Notes under the pieces: generated by a model
Seen by the model: the letters and a program-made list of their open reading frames with translations, nothing else
Databases searched by the model: none
Told to the model about the DNA's origin: nothing
Position numbers and translations under genes: made by a program
From: Arthrobacter terrae
Lineage (GTDB): Bacteria > Actinomycetota > Actinomycetes > Actinomycetales > Micrococcaceae
Assembly (NCBI RefSeq): GCF_015708085.1
Contig: NZ_JADNYM010000031.1
Location: forward strand, 10,202-53,187
Length of the DNA: 42,986 nucleotides
Direction: 5' to 3'
In this document: in pieces, positions 7,885-15,269 of the stretch
Layout of the letters: every line of letters begins with the position of its first letter
How positions within the stretch are numbered: position 1 is the first letter of the stretch

Positions 7885-9206
7885 GGCTTTGCCGCCAGCA
7901 TTCGTTCCAAAGCCACCCGGGCCGGGATGGCGGTAGCCTCCGGGACAGTGATTTGATTCAGCACTTCGCCTCGCACCAGGCCTTCCAGCACCCACGCCAG
8001 GTAACCGGGGTGAATCCGATACATCGTGGAACACGGGCAGATCACCGGGTCCAGGCAGAATATGGTGTGCTGCGGATACTGCGCGGCCAATCGGTTGACC
8101 ATATTGATCTCCGTGCCGATGGCAAAAGTGCTGCCCGCCGGAGCTGCCGTAATGGCCTTCAATATGTAATCCGTAGATCCCGCTTCATCCGCCGCATCCA
8201 CCACAGGCATGGGGCATTCCGGGTGCACGATCACCCGCACACCGGGGAATTCCGCTCTGGCCTTCTCGATCTGGCCAACGTTGAAACGTTTGTGCACGGA
8301 ACAGAAGCCGTGCCACAGAATCACCCGGGCGTCCCGGAGGGTCCGCTCGTCGGTGCCTCCCCAGGCTTGGCGCGGGTTCCACATGGGCATCTGGTCCAGC
8401 GGTACTCCCATAGCCTTGGCTGTGTTCCGCCCCAGGTGCTGGTCGGGAAAGAACAACACGCGCTGGCCTCGTTCGAAGGCCCAGTCCAGCACGGTAGCCG
8501 CGTTCGACGACGTACAGACAATTCCGCCGTGCTCGCCGCAGAAGGCCTTCAAAGCGGCCGAGGAATTCATATAAGTCACCGGAATTACCGGAACCCGGCC
8601 TTGGGCATCAGGCTCGGTCCCGTACAGTTCCGCCAGCTGCTCCCAGCATGCGGAAACGGACTCGATATCCGCCATATCTGCCATTGAGCACCCGGCAGCG
8701 AGGTTGGGCAGGATCACCGATTGTCCGGGGCCGGAGAGCATATCCGCCGTTTCAGCCATGAAGTGCACGCCGCAGAAGACTATGGCTTCCGCGGCTGGTT
8801 TTGCCTTGGCCGCGTTCGCCAGCTGGAATGAGTCTCCGACAAAGTCCGCAAATTTGATCACCTCATCGCGTTGGTAAAAGTGCCCCAGAATCACTACCCG
8901 GTCCCCCAACGCCGCCTTGGCGGCCAGAATACGGTCCTCCAGCCCCCCGTCATCGGCATCTTTGTATTCCTGCGGCAGCTGGCCCTGCCGCGGAGTGGAA
9001 ACGGGCGCAACATCCGAGGACGACGCGCCGGGTCCATAGCCGGGTGTCCCGGCCAGTGCTTCGGCCAGATCGAATTCCCACGGTGCCGACGCCAGATCGG
9101 GGCCGCAGGTTCCGGCGGAGACCGCAGGAATGCCCGCGGCGTCCAGCACCGGGGAGGTCGCATCTCGGTGCGCGATCAGTGAAATGGCGGTCTTGACTGA
9201 TGCCAT
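7881..9206 (-). CDS. nadA: Quinolinate synthase
   Basis: [4Fe-4S] enzyme making quinolinate from iminoaspartate and dihydroxyacetone phosphate. I start at the ATG at 9206 (441 residues) because AAGGAAG lies 6 bases before it; the frame stays open another 43 codons through the 16-bp repeat to a GTG at 9335. Motifs: LGHFYQRDEVIKFADFVGDS, FCGVHFMAETADML, CSMADMAD, YMNSSAALKAFCGEHGGIVC, DQHLGRNTAKAMG, HPECPMPVV and the C-terminal CPCSTMYRI. Cluster cysteines are present in the FCGVH, GIVCTSS and CPCS regions. First gene of the nad operon, directly after nrtR. Confidence 0.96.
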   Translation of the reverse strand: MASVKTAISLIAHRDATSPVLDAAGIPAVSAGTCGPDLASAPWEFDLAEALAGTPGYGPGASSSDVAPVSTPRQGQLPQEYKDADDGGLEDRILAAKAALGDRVVILGHFYQRDEVIKFADFVGDSFQLANAAKAKPAAEAIVFCGVHFMAETADMLSGPGQSVILPNLAAGCSMADMADIESVSACWEQLAELYGTEPDAQGRVPVIPVTYMNSSAALKAFCGEHGGIVCTSSNAATVLDWAFERGQRVLFFPDQHLGRNTAKAMGVPLDQMPMWNPRQAWGGTDERTLRDARVILWHGFCSVHKRFNVGQIEKARAEFPGVRVIVHPECPMPVVDAADEAGSTDYILKAITAAPAGSTFAIGTEINMVNRLAAQYPQHTIFCLDPVICPCSTMYRIHPGYLAWVLEGLVRGEVLNQITVPEATAIPARVALERMLAAKP

Positions 9207-9240
9207 CGGGTCTTCCTTAGTCTCAGGGGGTTGAAGGTCT

Positions 9241-9317
9241 CTGTTGCTGATGGAGGCTGTTGCTGATGGAGGCTGTTGCTGATGGAGGCTGTTGCTGATG
9301 GAGGCTGTTGCTGATGA
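9241..9317 (-). repeat. 16-bp minisatellite in the nadA leader
   Basis: CTGTTGCTGATGGAGG (plus-strand reading) is repeated four times perfectly from 9241 and a fifth time in part to 9317. It lies 35 bases upstream of the nadA start codon and ends 30 bases before the nrtR stop. The period is not a multiple of three, so each unit gained or lost shifts any upstream reading frame and alters promoter-to-start spacing. Confidence 0.93.
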
Positions 9318-9347
9318 ATATGCGCGCTGATGCACATTTGAACGGTC

Positions 9348-10106
9348 TCAGCTGCTTGGCGGCCCGGTCCCGGGTACTACCGCTTCGTCGTCGTCGAAAT
9401 TCCCGAAATTGTCCCTCGCAACACCGGTGTATCGGTAGAGCCGCGGTGGGCGGTGTTTCCCGCCCTGCAGGTACTCGCCGGTGGCTTCAATCTGCCGATC
9501 CGCAGTTAGTTGTCGGCGGAAGTTGGCTGGATCCAAGGTGCGATCCAGGACTGCTTCATATACCTCGCGGACCTGGGCCAGCGTAAATTTTTCCCCGAGC
9601 AGGTGGTAGGCGATCGTGCCGTAAGTCATTTTGTTGCGTAAGCGCCACAGGGCGTAATTGACGATCTCGTTATGGTCAAAGGCCAGTTGCTCCAGCTTGT
9701 CTGCACGGAACCACTTCACATTGGCCGATTCTGCTGCCAACGCGGCCTCCGTGGGCTCGACCAGCGCCCAGTACGCAATGGAAACCACCCGCTGTCCCGG
9801 CGATCGGTGCAGACCGCCAAATGCATACAGCTGTTCCAGATACTTGGGTACCACAGCCGTGGTTTCCTGCAGATTCCGTGCGGCAGCGTCCTGCAAAGAT
9901 TCCGCTTGGGTGAGTGGACCGCCGGGGAGGGCCCAATGGCCTTGGAATGGCTCTCGGATCCGCCGCACCAACGGCAACCACAGAACCGGCCGTCCGGATG
10001 AGGCGCTCGGACGCAGGGCGAAAATGACCGTGGAGATGGCCAGCGCGGGAGGCTGCTGACGGCGCTCGGTGACATTGGCTGCCTCGGAAAACATGAATCC
10101 TGTCAC
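9348..10106 (-). CDS. nrtR: NrtR, Nudix-related regulator of NAD synthesis
   Basis: A 252-residue repressor whose ADP-ribose-binding Nudix domain (about residues 20-150) has lost catalysis and whose C-terminal winged helix (about 160-235) binds DNA. The Nudix box is degenerate: after GHWALPGGPL the REUxEE core reads RNLQETTA. The second half contains MTYGTIAYHLLGEKFTLAQ, FRRQL and GGKHRPPRLYRY, typical of NrtR. I keep the GTG start at 10106 because GAAGGGAG sits 6 bases ahead. It precedes nadA on the same strand with 141 bases between, so it probably controls the nad operon and itself. Confidence 0.92.
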   Translation of the reverse strand: MTGFMFSEAANVTERRQQPPALAISTVIFALRPSASSGRPVLWLPLVRRIREPFQGHWALPGGPLTQAESLQDAAARNLQETTAVVPKYLEQLYAFGGLHRSPGQRVVSIAYWALVEPTEAALAAESANVKWFRADKLEQLAFDHNEIVNYALWRLRNKMTYGTIAYHLLGEKFTLAQVREVYEAVLDRTLDPANFRRQLTADRQIEATGEYLQGGKHRPPRLYRYTGVARDNFGNFDDDEAVVPGTGPPSS

Positions 10107-10170
10107 ACCACGCTCCCTTCGCGCACTCGGTTCCTTCGTTCGTGTGGTCAGCTGCGTCTACAGAGTTATA

Positions 10171-10181
10171 GTCATAATGAC
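10171..10181. promoter_or_regulatory. Candidate operator upstream of nrtR
   Basis: GTCATAATGAC is a perfect inverted repeat (5-base arms, 1-base centre) 65 bases upstream of the nrtR start, inside the only AT-rich patch between lrp and nrtR. On the minus strand the patch also reads TATGACTATAACT, which could hold a -10 element. A site for NrtR autoregulation is plausible, but I did not match it to a verified NrtR consensus. Confidence 0.35.
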
Positions 10182-10230
10182 CCGAACTAAGTTTACGACT
10201 CGGTGGCGAAAAATCAAAACCTGACGACGG

Positions 10231-10275
10231 CGACGGACGGGACGGCGACGGACGGGACGGCGACGGACGGGACGG
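10231..10275. repeat. 15-bp tandem repeat, three copies, intergenic
   Basis: Three perfect copies of CGACGGACGGGACGG between the nrtR start and the 3' end of the Lrp gene. No credible gene covers it; the reading frames across it (Pro-Ser-Arg repeats on the minus strand) are shadows. The rest of the 290-base gap (10107-10396) holds only the palindrome at 10171. Confidence 0.9.
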
Positions 10276-10396
10276 CGGCCGGTCCCGCACAGGGGCAGTA
10301 CCGGTGCGGGAGCGCAACGAGGTACTACCCGGGCCATTCATCCCGACACCCGTGATGGTGGAGTTAGTGCCAGGAGCCCGCGCTGCCGGCGATAGA

Positions 10397-10870
10397 TCAG
10401 ATTTGGCCTGCTGCCGCTTCGAGCAACGGCAGAGTTCTGCCCTGGAAATGCGTATTGAGCACCATAACCGAAGCCGAGCGCCGCACTGACTTGGTGGCAA
10501 TCATGGCGTCCAGCACGCGCTGCAAATCCGCATTGGACCGTGCCGCCACCCGGGCCATCAGGTCGCTGCCGCCGGAGACCGTATGGATCTCAAGGATTTC
10601 CGGAATAGCTGCCAGCGCCTCGACGACGGCATCATGCCCCAGGTCCTGGTTGATCGTCAGAGAGCAAAAGGCAACGACGGGAAACCCGAAAGCTGCCGGA
10701 TCCGGCTGCGGGGCCCAGACGGAGATCACTCCCGATTCCAACATCCGGTCGAGTCTGGACTGCACCGTGGCGCGGGCTACCTTCAGGACCCGGGAAGCTT
10801 CCAGGACGGAGATGCGCGGAGAGTCCGTGAAGACCCGCACAATTTTCGCATCCAGACGATCAACAGCCAT
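10397..10870 (-). CDS. Lrp/AsnC-family transcriptional regulator
   Basis: A 157-residue regulator when started at the ATG at 10870, where AAGGA lies 7 bases ahead; upstream codons do not look like the family. It opens with VDRLDAKIVRVFTDSPR, then the helix-turn-helix (VLEASRVLKVARATVQSRLDRM) and the RAM ligand-binding domain from about residue 70 (AFCSLTINQDLGHDAVVEAL, SGGSDLMARVAARS). It is divergent from the 2-oxoacid dehydrogenase operon, as BkdR is from bkd genes in Pseudomonas, so it probably senses a branched-chain or other amino acid and controls that operon (inference). Confidence 0.9.
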   Translation of the reverse strand: MAVDRLDAKIVRVFTDSPRISVLEASRVLKVARATVQSRLDRMLESGVISVWAPQPDPAAFGFPVVAFCSLTINQDLGHDAVVEALAAIPEILEIHTVSGGSDLMARVAARSNADLQRVLDAMIATKSVRRSASVMVLNTHFQGRTLPLLEAAAGQI

Positions 10871-11359
10871 CACAATTCCTTTATCGAACGCCACCAGCGG
10901 GACAGCTATCCGTCCTATCAGGCAAAGAGCTATACAACCTGCAGCCATTGTTTCACGCTGCTGCAGTCAACCCTGATTGACGCTCCCAGGTGAATGACCA
11001 GTTTGCCCGTGGCTGGAGATCGAGGTCATAACTTTCCGATGGGAAGCTGCAATCGCCGGAGGGATGCGCGGCAGGAACTGCAGAAACAGACCGGATCCGG
11101 CCGGATTTCCCGGATAAAGTCACCGATAACGCCGTCTTGGGTCAGCGACGCGCGTGCAGCGCAGGGAGAGGTCTGCCGCGCTGTGTTGATCAGTAAACAA
11201 TTTGTTACCCATTCTGCATCTCTGAGCGCATTAAGTGCACAGGTTGATGGAAATCTTTCGCCGGATTGCGCATGGGGCTGCCGGTGATTAGGGTCACAGG
11301 TGGACGGCGTGCTCAAAGACGCGCACGCCACCATTATCTGCTGACCTGAAAGACCCTTA
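10871..11359. promoter_or_regulatory. Divergent control region of lrp and the oxoacid dehydrogenase operon
   Basis: This 489-base gap has no gene I can support. It holds an AT-rich patch at about 11185-11215 with AACAATTTGTT (11197-11207), an inverted repeat with 5-base arms embedded in GTAA...TTAC flanks (11193-11208); it is a fair candidate Lrp site. A second element is a hairpin, GGCGTGC at 11306-11312 pairing with GCACGCC at 11323-11329, 30 bases before the E1 alpha start, which would form in the leader RNA. Confidence 0.4.
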
Positions 11360-12436
11360 ATGACTGCACACTCCGTTCCACACTCCGACGGCGAAACGGG
11401 TGCCGGCGAAACCGGCCCGTCCGGCAAAGAGCCGACCGGCAAAGAGCTGCGAGCGCTATACCAGCTCATGGTTGCCGTGCGCCACCTGGACACCTCGGCC
11501 GTCGCCTGGCAGCGGCAGGGCCTGATTCCCGGGTATGCCCCCGAGCTGGGACAGGAGGCGGCCCAGGTTGGCAGCGGATACGCCGTCGACCTGAGCCGCG
11601 ACTTTGTCTTTCCGACCTACCGCGAAATGGGCGTGGCCCGTGCGATGGGCGTGGACATGGTCGGCTATATGTCCACCCACAAGGCGAGCTGGCACGGCGG
11701 GCTTTACGATCCGGTGAAGTCCCGGCTGGCTCCCATCCAGGCCGTCGTGGCCGGGTCGGTCCTGCACGCGGTCGGTTGGGCGCACGGGCAGAAGCTTTCC
11801 GGACTCCCGGCGGAAAAGCAGGGGGTCGCCGTAAGTTACTTCGGCGACGGCGCCAGCTCGCAGGGGGACGTGCATGAGGCGATGAACTTTGCCGCCGTGA
11901 TGAAGGCACCGGTGGTGTTCTTCACGCAGAACAACGGCTGGGCCATCTCCGTGCCGACCGAACGGCAGGTGGCCGGTGGCTCCGTTGCTGCCCGGGCCGC
12001 AGGTTACGGCATCCCGGCACTGCAGATCGACGGGAACGACGTAGTTGCCGTTGTCCGTGCCATGCGAACAGCCCTGGCGCACTGCCGCGCCGGGTACGGT
12101 CCGATGGTGATCGAAGCGATGACCTACCGGCGCGGACCGCATTCCACCAGTGATGATCCGGGCCGCTACCGCACGCTGGATTCGGAAAGCGCTGATGCGG
12201 GCACCGATCCGATTCTTATGCTGCGCGACCGGCTTCTGGCCGAGGGCCTGGCAGATGAGGCGTTCTTCGCCGCCGCCCTCGAATCCGCCAAGGTTGAAGA
12301 GGAGCAGGTCCGTGCCGGCGTTGGAGCACTGGCTGCCCGGCCGGGCAGCGAAATGTTTGATTTTGTTTTCCAGGAATCCACTCCGGCCCTGACCGGACAG
12401 GCACGGCGCTGGCGCGAGGAGTCCGAACATGTCTAA
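11360..12436 (+). CDS. 2-oxoacid dehydrogenase E1 alpha (branched-chain/pyruvate type)
   Basis: A 358-residue thiamine-diphosphate subunit that decarboxylates a 2-oxoacid and passes the acyl group to lipoyl-E2. The ThDP motif runs from GDG at 162-164 to NN at 191-192. The phosphorylation-loop region reads YRRGPHSTSDDPGRYR (256-271), the form typical of branched-chain oxoacid dehydrogenases rather than E. coli-type pyruvate dehydrogenase. The first 28 residues are a Gly/Thr-rich tail. It overlaps E1 beta by 8 bases. Genome pipelines often call such proteins PdhA; the divergent Lrp-type regulator favours branched-chain substrates. Confidence 0.9.
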   Translation: MTAHSVPHSDGETGAGETGPSGKEPTGKELRALYQLMVAVRHLDTSAVAWQRQGLIPGYAPELGQEAAQVGSGYAVDLSRDFVFPTYREMGVARAMGVDMVGYMSTHKASWHGGLYDPVKSRLAPIQAVVAGSVLHAVGWAHGQKLSGLPAEKQGVAVSYFGDGASSQGDVHEAMNFAAVMKAPVVFFTQNNGWAISVPTERQVAGGSVAARAAGYGIPALQIDGNDVVAVVRAMRTALAHCRAGYGPMVIEAMTYRRGPHSTSDDPGRYRTLDSESADAGTDPILMLRDRLLAEGLADEAFFAAALESAKVEEEQVRAGVGALAARPGSEMFDFVFQESTPALTGQARRWREESEHV

Positions 12437-13634
12437 TTCACCGATAGATCAGATGGACGTCCATTCCAGCGATCTCGAAGCCGCACAGCACAACGTAGAC
12501 GCGGCGGGCGATGGGGCCGGGGCAGAGGGAATCAATCAATCGCCTGAAATTGCAGCACAGCCTGGTCACCGGACGGAAATTATGTCCATGCAGCAGGCGC
12601 TGAACCTGGCCCTGCGCGAGATCCTCGGCAGTGATCCCAAGGCGCTGGTACTGGGCGAGGACGTCGGCGTGCTCGGTGGAGTCTTCCGGATCACCGACGG
12701 TCTGCAAAACGAGTTCGGCGCCGAGCGGGTCTTCGACACCCCGCTGGCAGAATCCGGCATCCTCGGTATGAGCGTAGGCCTGGCCATGGCAGGCCTGCAT
12801 CCCATCCCCGAGGTTCAGTTCGACGGCTTCTCCTACCCTGCCGTGAACCAGATTGTCTGCCAGCTGGCCCGCATGAACTACCGCAGCCGGGGCACTTTGC
12901 CCATGCCGGTGACCTTGCGGGTGCCCAGTTTCGGTGGCATCCGGGCACCCGAACTGCACGGTGAAAGCCTGGAATCGCTCTTTGCGCACGTTCCGGGGCT
13001 GAAGGTCGTTTCACCGTCATCACCGCACGAGGCCTATCATCTGCTCAAATATGCCGCGTCCCGGCCGGATCCGGTCGTGTTCATGGAGCCGAAGTCGCGC
13101 TACTGGCAAAAGGGCGAAGTCGTGTTCGACGACGGCATTTCCGGATCCAACGGCGGGTCCCGATCCCACGGCGGTGCGTCCGCATCCACAGCGGTAAGCT
13201 CCGGAGCCACCGTTGCGTCCGCCAATCTGGGTTCCAAGGTCGTCCGCACGGGCAAGCACCTGACCCTCATCGCGTGGGGCGCCATGGTGTCCCGGTGTCT
13301 GCAGGTGGCCGAGCTTGCCGCCGAAGACGGCATCGACATCGAGGTGTTGGACCTGCGCTGGCTCAAACCGATCGATGCCGAGGGGCTGGCCGCCTCGGTC
13401 GGCAAAACCCGGCGCGCCGTCGTCGTCCATGAAGGACCGCTGACGGCCGGACTCGGCGCCGAGGTGGCCGCTCTGGCTACCGAACACTGCTTCGGCTCGC
13501 TTAAGGCTCCGGTGGAACGCGTCACGGGATTCGACGTGCCGTACCCTTCCGGCGATCTGGAAGACGAATACATCCCCAACATTGACCGGATTCTGTTCGG
13601 CATACAACGCGTATTGGAGTACCGCCGTGGCTGA
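12429..13634 (+). CDS. 2-oxoacid dehydrogenase E1 beta with extra segments
   Basis: Transketolase-type subunit that completes the E1 heterotetramer. Motifs: LGEDVGVLGGVFRIT, RVFDTPLAESGI, EVQFDGFSYPAVNQI, RVPSFGG, and HEGPLTAGLGAEVAA. At 401 residues it is about 60 longer than usual. The excess is a 55-residue N-terminal extension before MSMQQALN and a Ser/Gly/Ala-rich insertion at about residues 237-269, between the conserved YWQKGEV and TGKHLTLIAWG, which normally adjoin more closely. Its last codons overlap the GTG start of the lipoyl protein. Confidence 0.9.
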   Translation: MSNSPIDQMDVHSSDLEAAQHNVDAAGDGAGAEGINQSPEIAAQPGHRTEIMSMQQALNLALREILGSDPKALVLGEDVGVLGGVFRITDGLQNEFGAERVFDTPLAESGILGMSVGLAMAGLHPIPEVQFDGFSYPAVNQIVCQLARMNYRSRGTLPMPVTLRVPSFGGIRAPELHGESLESLFAHVPGLKVVSPSSPHEAYHLLKYAASRPDPVVFMEPKSRYWQKGEVVFDDGISGSNGGSRSHGGASASTAVSSGATVASANLGSKVVRTGKHLTLIAWGAMVSRCLQVAELAAEDGIDIEVLDLRWLKPIDAEGLAASVGKTRRAVVVHEGPLTAGLGAEVAALATEHCFGSLKAPVERVTGFDVPYPSGDLEDEYIPNIDRILFGIQRVLEYRRG

Positions 13635-13956
13635 AATTTCCTTTCCCCTACCGGACCTCGGCGAGGGACTGATCGAGGCCACCGTGCTGGAATGGCTGGT
13701 AGCACCCGGAGACCAGGTGGAGCGCAATCAGCCGATGGTCGAGGTGGAAACCACCAAGTCCGCGGTAGAACTGCCCTCGCCGCAGGCCGGTAAGGTGGTC
13801 CGGATCCATGGCGAGCCAGGCGGTACCATCGCCGTCGGCGAGCCGCTGATCGTCTTTGAGGTTCCGGACAATACAGCCGGGATCGTGGGCACCGTGCCTG
13901 CTGAAGAGGCCCCGCGGCGCCGGGTCCGGCTCAGTGCTCTGCCGGAGGATGACTAG
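13627..13956 (+). CDS. Lipoyl-domain-only E2 subunit
   Basis: Starts at GTG 13627 (109 residues), overlapping the E1 beta stop by 8 bases. Residues 2-80 are a full lipoyl domain: FPLPDLGEGL, VLEWLVAPGD, and the lipoylation site ETTKSAVE with Lys44. A short linker follows and the frame ends at RLSALPEDD. The peripheral-subunit-binding domain and the roughly 230-residue acyltransferase domain with HxxxDG, standard in E2, are absent here and in the 297 bases that follow. It would carry acyl groups as a free lipoyl protein, with catalysis supplied elsewhere. Confidence 0.88.
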   Translation: MAEISFPLPDLGEGLIEATVLEWLVAPGDQVERNQPMVEVETTKSAVELPSPQAGKVVRIHGEPGGTIAVGEPLIVFEVPDNTAGIVGTVPAEEAPRRRVRLSALPEDD

Positions 13957-14019
13957 GCACGACGACGACGCGGGCACGATGACGACGCGGACATGACAGT
14001 GACTGCGGGCCCGATGATC

Positions 14020-14097
14020 AAAGCTGCGCAGTGTTAGGCCTCGCGCGGGCGCATGGACGAACCTGCGCAGCCGGAGCGGCCAAGTCTGCGCAGCTTT
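14020..14097. repeat. 12-bp inverted repeat with CTGCGCAG cores, possible terminator
   Basis: AAAGCTGCGCAG (14020-14031) and CTGCGCAGCTTT (14086-14097) are perfect inverted copies 54 bases apart; a third CTGCGCAG lies at 14063-14070. It sits between the lipoyl gene and the hydrolase. The right half (from 14083) closely resembles 41688-41708. The hairpin could end the dehydrogenase transcript, but the T run after it is only three bases. Confidence 0.5.
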
Positions 14098-14253
14098 GTC
14101 GCGACGGCATCCGCAAATCGCGGTCAGGCTCACAGCCGCAGTTTAAGCACTGCCGCTGCTCAATCGGCGCCCGCAGCCCGGCGGGAATGATGAAATACTT
14201 GTAGCTGGGACTAATCTCCACCTTTCTGCACCAAAAACACAGGAGCCACGCGA

Positions 14254-15075
14254 ATGGAAACCCACGGAAAGCACTCCGCGTCGCGGCCCGCCCACACCGT
14301 CGAGGGCACGGATCCCCAGCTGCATGTCGGAACGTATGAGCCGGCAGTGGATGCCGGGCTTCGTCCGGTCCTGCTGCTGCACGGATTCGCTTCCTCCGCG
14401 AAGCTGAACTGGTCCGACACCGGCTGGCTCAGCGCCCTGAATAGCGCGGGCCGCCGGGTCATCACGGTGGATCTGCCCGGCCATGGCGGCAGCGCCGCAC
14501 CTGACGACCTTGATTCCTACACCCCCAGCAGGATCCGGGCGGACATTCTCCAGCTGGTCACAGATCTGGGCGCACGGCCGCTGCATGCCGGCGATGCCGC
14601 CAGTGGATTGGACATCATCGGATACTCGCTGGGGTCCCGGTTGGCATGGGAATTCGGCGCCACACAGGGTGAGCTGGTCCACCGCATCGTGCTTGGGGGC
14701 GCGGGTGGACTGGACCCGCTGGCCGCTTTTGATCTTCCAGCGGCCCAGCAGTATCTGGCGGACGGGACTGCGATCGCGGACGATTCCACTGCGGCCCTAT
14801 TACAAATGGCGCAACTGCTGCCGTCTAATAACCTTTTCTCCATGCTGTCCCTGATCGAAGCTGCCAAGCTGGAACCGTTCGATCCGGCAGAGGCCGTTCC
14901 GCGGATGCCCATGCTGCTCATCGCCGGGGACAAGGATGAACGAGCCGCAACAATGGGAGATCTGGCAGCCCTGAGCCCGGCTACGGAGCAACTGCTGCTG
15001 CCGGGGCGCAACCATACGAACGCCGTAACCTCGCGGGCGTTCAAGCATGCCGCCATCGAATTCCTCGCCCAATAG
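14254..15075 (+). CDS. Alpha/beta hydrolase beside the lipoyl-E2 gene
   Basis: A 273-residue alpha/beta hydrolase-fold protein with an oxyanion HGF at 43-45, DLPGHGGS, the nucleophile elbow GYSLGS with Ser125, an acidic residue in AGDKDE (Asp226) and His254 in GRNHTN. AGGAG precedes the ATG. In AcoC, the E2 of acetoin dehydrogenase, a lipoyl domain is fused to an alpha/beta hydrolase-fold domain of this size instead of the classical acyltransferase; here the same two parts are separate neighbouring genes. That makes an E2 role possible, though a plain esterase is equally compatible with the sequence. Confidence 0.85.
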   Translation: METHGKHSASRPAHTVEGTDPQLHVGTYEPAVDAGLRPVLLLHGFASSAKLNWSDTGWLSALNSAGRRVITVDLPGHGGSAAPDDLDSYTPSRIRADILQLVTDLGARPLHAGDAASGLDIIGYSLGSRLAWEFGATQGELVHRIVLGGAGGLDPLAAFDLPAAQQYLADGTAIADDSTAALLQMAQLLPSNNLFSMLSLIEAAKLEPFDPAEAVPRMPMLLIAGDKDERAATMGDLAALSPATEQLLLPGRNHTNAVTSRAFKHAAIEFLAQ

Positions 15076-15269
15076 CGTAACTTCGCTCGGCACGCACCCT
15101 ACGGACCGGCAGCATGTGCGCTCCGGGCCGCGATCTGCCCTTCACTTCAGCCGCTTGGCGTTTGTCCTCTGCCGTGCGGTGGCCCCGCATTTGTACTGCC
15201 CGCCGTGCGGCAGCGCCTGCAAGCTGCCGCCGTCGTGCTGCCGCGCTGGATGCAATGACCCCGGTACCG

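Noticed and set aside
7885-8034. Longer nadB start at 8034 (632 residues)
   Set aside because: The extra 50 residues lie within nadA, lack family similarity, and a GTG with a 4-base overlap to the nadA stop gives a normal NadB.
9207-9335. Longer nadA start at 9335 (484 residues)
   Set aside because: The extra residues come from the minisatellite, and the ATG at 9206 has a good Shine-Dalgarno. I keep the upstream frame only as a finding.
9676-10500. 274-residue minus-strand frame with Pro-Ser-Arg repeats
   Set aside because: It overlaps nrtR and lrp in another frame and only reads the 15-bp array and GC-rich codons.
11456-12430. 324-residue frame antisense to E1 alpha
   Set aside because: Shadow frame; the plus strand has a complete ThDP enzyme with all motifs.
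14020-14097. Insertion-sequence terminal repeats
   Set aside because: The inverted repeats enclose only 54 bases with no transposase, and no target duplication is visible.
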